Shown: positions 54,300 to 57,716 of the stretch, piece after piece
How the letters are laid out: each line of letters starts with the position of its first letter
How positions within the stretch are numbered: position 1 is the first letter of the stretch
Assembly: GCA_017431405.1 (NCBI GenBank)
Contig: JAFRLB010000042.1
Coordinates: 1-57,716 of the forward strand
DNA: 57,716 bases
DNA from: Erysipelotrichaceae bacterium
GTDB taxonomy: Bacteria > Bacillota_I > Bacilli_A > Erysipelotrichales > Erysipelotrichaceae
Reading direction: 5' to 3'
Position numbers and translations under genes: made by a program
The notes under the pieces: model-generated
Database searches by the model: none
What the model saw: the letters and a program-made list of their open reading frames with translations, nothing else
Told to the model about the DNA's origin: nothing

Positions 54300-54328
54300 A
54301 TTTTATATCAAATTGTTAGCGTTTTCAA
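54300..54328 (-). promoter_or_regulatory. ptsH promoter
   Basis: On the minus strand TTGAAA (54323-54328), a 17-base spacer and TAAAAT (54300-54305) lie about 30 bases before the ptsH start. Confidence 0.7.
54314..54327 (-). promoter_or_regulatory. CcpA-binding site (cre) over the ptsH promoter
   Basis: TGAAAACGCTAACA on the minus strand fits the cre consensus TGWAARCGYTWNCW at all 14 positions and overlaps the -35 box. Bound CcpA would repress ptsH. Confidence 0.7.
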
Positions 54329-54466
54329 CATTTTATATCTGCCTGATAATAATGAAAACCTAACCTGTCTTACCATCCTGCTTCAGCAGTTCCGATTAGC
54401 CCCTTTACCGGTTCTTTTTATCAGTTAAATAACACTTATGAAGATTCTTCATTAATATATCTATGT

Positions 54467-54472
54467 TATAAT
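54467..54472 (+). promoter_or_regulatory. Extended -10 box of the carboxypeptidase pair
   Basis: TATAAT preceded by TGT lies 24 bases before the chosen start of the first VanY-like gene. Confidence 0.5.
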
Positions 54473-54495
54473 TTATATGTTCCGGGGGTATGACC

Positions 54496-55890
54496 ATGAG
54501 CAAAAAGGGAAAGATAACATTGATCATCTTGCTTGTTACAATCATATTGGCAGCCATAGGCGGGACAGCTTACTATCTTTATCAGAAAGATGCTCCGAAA
54601 AGAGAACTGGCAGCCCTTGGTTATAATGAACAGCAGACTACTGTCATAATCAAAAACAACCTGGCGGATGAAGTCATTAATGCCGGTCAGTCATCATTGT
54701 TCATCTATGCCCTGGAAAACAATATCAGTAACATTGACTGTAAGGATTATTATCTGTTGCCTGATAAAGACATTCCAGAAGGTAAAACCGCTAAGGAACT
54801 GTTCGATGTAATTAACAAGCTTAAAGAAAGCGGCTACACCTCAGAAGAAGCCTATGTAATGGTCAATAATCTCGATTTTGAAACCATTTACACTGTATTA
54901 CGAACAGTTCAGCCAGCAGATCTGGAACTGTTCACAACAGCCATTTACCACGATTATTCCGTGGAAGACAGTTTATTACTGGCTCAGGGCAATATGGAAT
55001 TAATGAATATGCTCAATGAAGAAAAGATAACATTTGAAAACGTTAAGCCAATGCTGACGAAGGGATATAGTGCTGAAGAAATCATTCAGCTATACAACGC
55101 CATGGAACCAGATGATTATGCATTCATTAAATCAATGAAGTACATACCGGAATTAGCTCTGCTTGTGGGCATGGATAACTTTGAAATGGATAAGCTGCCA
55201 AGATATCTGATGTCACTGCGCAGTAATCGCGCTGAGTTGAATGATGTAATCAACTGGGTCAATAATGACAATGATTACATTCCAGCCGATGAAATAGACT
55301 ATTCAGCAATGTACCATGATGAAGAGATTCCGGAAAACTATGCAAGCTATACTGCCTGCATTAACAAGCAATACGCCTTGCCGGCTGATTATGTTCCAAG
55401 CGACCTGGAACAATTGCCTGCAGGCTATCGTGTATTAAGCCATCCAATGCGTCATGTCGCGGCAAACGCCTTCATGAACATGTCTGACGGTTCTGTAGTT
55501 GCCGGCTATGAAAGAATATTGGCTCAAAGTAATTACCGGTCTTATGAACATCAGAAATCACTTTATGATGAATATGTTTTCCAGGATGGCGTTGCCCTGG
55601 CAGACACCTATTCAGCCAGACCGGGCCACAGTGAACATCAGACCGGTTTAGTCACTGATATTGGAACAAGTTCACTGGATATGTTATACTTTGAGAACTA
55701 CAGCGGTTATGAATGGGTACTGGAAAATGCCCATAGATATGGATTTATTCAACGCTATCCTGAAGGAAAGGAATACATTACAGGTTACGAATATGAATCT
55801 TGGCACTTCCGCTATGTCGGTGTCGAAAGTGCAACCGTCATGTATGAACATGACTGGACATTGGATGAGTATTCCCTGTTATTTGATTAG
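54496..55890 (+). CDS. VanY-type D-alanyl-D-alanine carboxypeptidase (M15B) with helical ectodomain, copy 1
   Basis: The second ATG (54496, MSKKGKITLIILLV) is at proper distance from GGGGG; the first is too close. The 464-residue protein has a membrane helix (about 6-26), a long helical region of about 250 residues with repeated pairs (ESGYTSEEAYVMV, TKGYSAEEIIQLY), then the M15B domain. SEHQTGLVTD gives zinc ligands His381 and Asp388. ESWHFRYVG gives catalytic Glu434 and zinc ligand His437. It trims the terminal D-Ala of peptidoglycan stem peptides outside the membrane. A paralog follows six bases after its stop. Confidence 0.9.
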   Translation: MSKKGKITLIILLVTIILAAIGGTAYYLYQKDAPKRELAALGYNEQQTTVIIKNNLADEVINAGQSSLFIYALENNISNIDCKDYYLLPDKDIPEGKTAKELFDVINKLKESGYTSEEAYVMVNNLDFETIYTVLRTVQPADLELFTTAIYHDYSVEDSLLLAQGNMELMNMLNEEKITFENVKPMLTKGYSAEEIIQLYNAMEPDDYAFIKSMKYIPELALLVGMDNFEMDKLPRYLMSLRSNRAELNDVINWVNNDNDYIPADEIDYSAMYHDEEIPENYASYTACINKQYALPADYVPSDLEQLPAGYRVLSHPMRHVAANAFMNMSDGSVVAGYERILAQSNYRSYEHQKSLYDEYVFQDGVALADTYSARPGHSEHQTGLVTDIGTSSLDMLYFENYSGYEWVLENAHRYGFIQRYPEGKEYITGYEYESWHFRYVGVESATVMYEHDWTLDEYSLLFD

Positions 55891-55896
55891 AAAACT

Positions 55897-57246
55897 ATGA
55901 AAACGTTTATTAAGTATCTGTTATTATCAATAATTGTCTTAGGTGGGGTATTTGCCTCTATCTACTTTTTACTGTTGCCTTCTCAGCTTAACAGCTATAC
56001 CTATACAACTGAGCAGATCGCATTAATCAGAGAAAATGATCTGGTATATGATTTTGTCAGAGCCGGCAAGTCAACCTTAATGAGTACAGCTCTTAACAAT
56101 GACGCAAAGAACATTGAAAGAACAGACTTATATCTTGTTAAGGATACTGATCTGCCTGAGAATGTCGATTACGAACATCTGTATACAGTAATGAGCACAC
56201 TTTCTGAAAAGGGCTATGACAATGAACAGGTAATGAAGCTGATCAAGAGCGCAACTCTTGATGAACTGCACATCCTAATGGACAGCCCATTACCGATTAA
56301 CATGGATGTGCTTTACACTGCCCTGGACAAGAAGTTCCCGGTTGTTCAGGCCTATCAGCTTTCCAACATGGACAGAGATCTGTCATCTCTGATCATGAAT
56401 GATGGTACTGATTATTCAACAACCGTAAAGTTAAACAACATGGGCTACAGCGTTGAAGACATCAAGGCCCTGAACAAGTTAGGTAATACCGAACTGAACA
56501 TGGTTACCGTAATGAAATACCTGGAAGATTTACCAACTCTTGTTTCCAATGAAAGCTTTGACATGAAGTTATTACCAAGATACATCATGGCAATTGAAAA
56601 TGAGGGTTATGAAGCAGAAGATGCCATTGTTTACGTAAATGACGATGAAGACTACATTGATGTAGAAGACATCGACATGTATGGCTTATACAGCGATGAC
56701 TTCAGAACCGAAAATCCTGGCAGCTACACAGCCCTGGTAAACAAGAACCATTATCTAAATGCCGATTACGCTCCAACAGATATCACCGAATTCTCACATG
56801 AAGAGATGAGAACTGATGTCGCAACAGCCTTAAGCAGCCTGTTTACCGCCTTAAATGAACAGAAGTTTGAAACCATCATCGTTGATGTAGGATATGTAAG
56901 CTACAGTGAACAGGAAGAATTATTCAACAGATATCTGGAAATGTTTGAAGATGATGAAGAAAAGGCATTGGAAAGAACTCCATATGCCGGCTACAGTGAA
57001 CATCAGACAGGTCTGGCTGTTGACTTCTATATCAGAGGTTCAAATTTTGAAGACTATGAAGGTTACCAGTGGATGCTCGACAACATTCATAATTACGGCT
57101 TCATTCTCAGATATCCTGCCGGCAAGGAATTCTTAACCGGATTCCCAAGTGAACCTAAGCATTTCCGTTTTGTCGGTGTTGAAGCAGCCAAGATCATGCA
57201 TGATTATGAATGGACCTTGGAAGAATACAAGACAATATTTGAATAA
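55897..57246 (+). CDS. VanY-type D-alanyl-D-alanine carboxypeptidase (M15B) with helical ectodomain, copy 2
   Basis: The 449-residue paralog of the previous gene has the same order: membrane helix (5-26), helical pairs (SEKGYDNEQVMKLI, NMGYSVEDIKALN, ENEGYEAEDAIVYV), then M15B. SEHQTGLAVD gives His369 and Asp376. EPKHFRFVG gives Glu419 and His422. Two changes stand out: RPGH before SEH is replaced by YAGY, and the Trp of the E-x-W-H motif is Lys421. The zinc site is whole, but substrate choice may differ. It is co-transcribed with copy 1. Confidence 0.88.
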   Translation: MKTFIKYLLLSIIVLGGVFASIYFLLLPSQLNSYTYTTEQIALIRENDLVYDFVRAGKSTLMSTALNNDAKNIERTDLYLVKDTDLPENVDYEHLYTVMSTLSEKGYDNEQVMKLIKSATLDELHILMDSPLPINMDVLYTALDKKFPVVQAYQLSNMDRDLSSLIMNDGTDYSTTVKLNNMGYSVEDIKALNKLGNTELNMVTVMKYLEDLPTLVSNESFDMKLLPRYIMAIENEGYEAEDAIVYVNDDEDYIDVEDIDMYGLYSDDFRTENPGSYTALVNKNHYLNADYAPTDITEFSHEEMRTDVATALSSLFTALNEQKFETIIVDVGYVSYSEQEELFNRYLEMFEDDEEKALERTPYAGYSEHQTGLAVDFYIRGSNFEDYEGYQWMLDNIHNYGFILRYPAGKEFLTGFPSEPKHFRFVGVEAAKIMHDYEWTLEEYKTIFE

Positions 57247-57250
57247 TACA

Positions 57251-57272
57251 GGGGACCAAAATCCCCTTTTTT
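57251..57272 (+). terminator. Terminator of the carboxypeptidase pair
   Basis: The stem GGGGA/TCCCC with loop CCAAAA and a T6 tail follows the second gene directly. Confidence 0.85.
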
Positions 57273-57287
57273 AAAGGAAAAGCGCAA

Positions 57288-57347
57288 TTCAACGATGCGT
57301 TGATAGGCAAAGGAATTCAACTGAAAGTACAATGGAATTAGTTCAAC
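57288..57347 (+). repeat. Three TTCAAC repeats upstream of the XRE gene
   Basis: TTCAAC occurs at 57288, 57316 and 57342 (spacings 28 and 26). The first is part of an inverted pair TCAAC-GATGC-GTTGA. Possible regulator sites for the gene that follows. Confidence 0.35.
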
Positions 57348-57407
57348 AGAAGGTTTATACCTTTTACTTTTTACTGCGTTTACACTGAAATCAGGAGGTA
57401 GGTCGAA

Positions 57408-57716
57408 ATGGATAATAAGAGCACAGGCGATCTGATTAAGAAGTTAAGAACAGATAAGGGTTTGACCCAGCAACAGTTGGCCGACCGATTAAGTGTGACA
57501 ACAGCTGCCGTATCAAAATGGGAAAGAGGCAAGGGATTCCCTGATGTTTCCTTACTGGAAGAGCTCGCCAATGAACTCGGTGTTTCCATTTCAGAACTTG
57601 TTAAAGGAAAGATGATGCAAGAAAAAGAAAGCAGTAACAATGATGAATTAATTAAACAAGTAGTTAAAGAATCAGGCAGGCAGTATGGCAGTAAATTAAA
57701 ATTTTTGAAAATCCCG
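57408..57716 (+). CDS. XRE-family transcriptional regulator, 3' end cut off
   Basis: The ATG at 57408 follows AGGAGG. The frame is open to the right edge (103 codons, no stop). The N-terminus has the HTH_3 domain (LIKKLRTDKGLTQQQLADRL, then TTAAVSKWERGKGFPDVSLL), continuing into a charged linker (KEKESSNNDELIKQVVKES). Similar Firmicute proteins often carry membrane helices after such a linker, but that part is outside the window. Confidence 0.88.
   Translation, partial: MDNKSTGDLIKKLRTDKGLTQQQLADRLSVTTAAVSKWERGKGFPDVSLLEELANELGVSISELVKGKMMQEKESSNNDELIKQVVKESGRQYGSKLKFLKIP

Noticed and set aside
55893..55910. cre-like sequence TGAAAACGTTTATT at the start of the second VanY-like gene
   Set aside because: It matches 13 of 14 positions but lies on the start codon and codons 2-5 inside an operon with no promoter there; probably chance.
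1..57716. tRNA, rRNA, T-box or known riboswitch
   Set aside because: No intergenic stretch shows the conserved cores of these RNAs; the gaps hold promoters and simple hairpins only.

Overview
This 57.7 kb window reads as the chromosome of a low-to-moderate GC Gram-positive bacterium (Bacillota). The supporting features are strong GGAGG-type ribosome sites, compact overlapping operons, many Rho-independent hairpins, a Noc/ParA/ParB cluster next to rsmG, HPr with Ser46 and a CcpA-type cre site, a GlgC/GlgD pair, and large Firmicute-style surface proteins. An Erysipelotrichales-like gut organism is my best guess from overall protein style; this is inference and cannot be settled without a database search. 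I saw no rRNA, tRNA, CRISPR array or prophage. No stretch longer than about 300 bases lacks a gene.

Layout. 1-3.5 kb: a FucO-like iron alcohol dehydrogenase (cut by the left edge), mnmE, and a ChbG/YdjC deacetylase. 3.5-10 kb: a 2162-residue cell-surface subtilase with dockerin-like, Ig-like and cohesin-like modules. 10-13.6 kb: a SRAP DNA-protein crosslink enzyme, a possible 32-residue membrane peptide, and the TldE/TldD peptidase pair. 13.7-17.3 kb: the origin-type segregation cluster rsmG-noc-parA-parB-DUF1893. 17.25-19.74 kb: a mobile unit (see below). 19.8-22.1 kb: a degenerate Fic-fold protein, a DUF3592 membrane protein, a DUF1905/DUF1801 gene broken by one stop codon, and a DUF2200 gene. 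22.1-29 kb: methionine aminopeptidase with an ABC-2 exporter, a hotdog thioesterase, and a MoxR/DUF58/DUF4129-like operon. 29-31 kb: three small membrane or surface proteins, two of which share a repeat module. 31-41.7 kb: a complete glycogen locus (glgB, glgP, pulA, ung, glgC, glgD, glgA). 41.7-46.4 kb: nagA, then an electron-bifurcating-type lactate dehydrogenase with EtfA and EtfB. 46.7-54.3 kb: an ABC exporter, an XRE regulator, an MFS transporter, a PfkB kinase, phosphoglucomutase and HPr. 54.5-57.2 kb: two tandem VanY-like carboxypeptidases. A truncated XRE regulator ends the window.

The most striking object is at 17262-19727. A degenerate ISL3-family element (17262-18365) and a 64-bp miniature copy of the same element (19664-19727) lie in the same orientation and bracket a lipoprotein gene. 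The whole 2466-bp unit is flanked by a perfect 8-bp direct repeat, ATAACTTT, at 17254-17261 and 19728-19735. The inner IS ends carry no such repeat. ISL3 elements make 8-bp target duplications, so the unit appears to have moved as one composite transposon using one IS end and one MITE end. It landed between the stop codon of the parAB-operon DUF1893 gene and that operon's own terminator (19743-19770), parting them by 2.5 kb.

Metabolic picture: glucose-1-phosphate flows through phosphoglucomutase and GlgC/GlgD/GlgA/GlgB into glycogen and returns through GlgP and pullulanase. NagA feeds amino-sugar carbon. The lactate dehydrogenase/Etf complex handles lactate under anaerobic conditions. A perfect cre match over the ptsH promoter suggests catabolite control of HPr itself.
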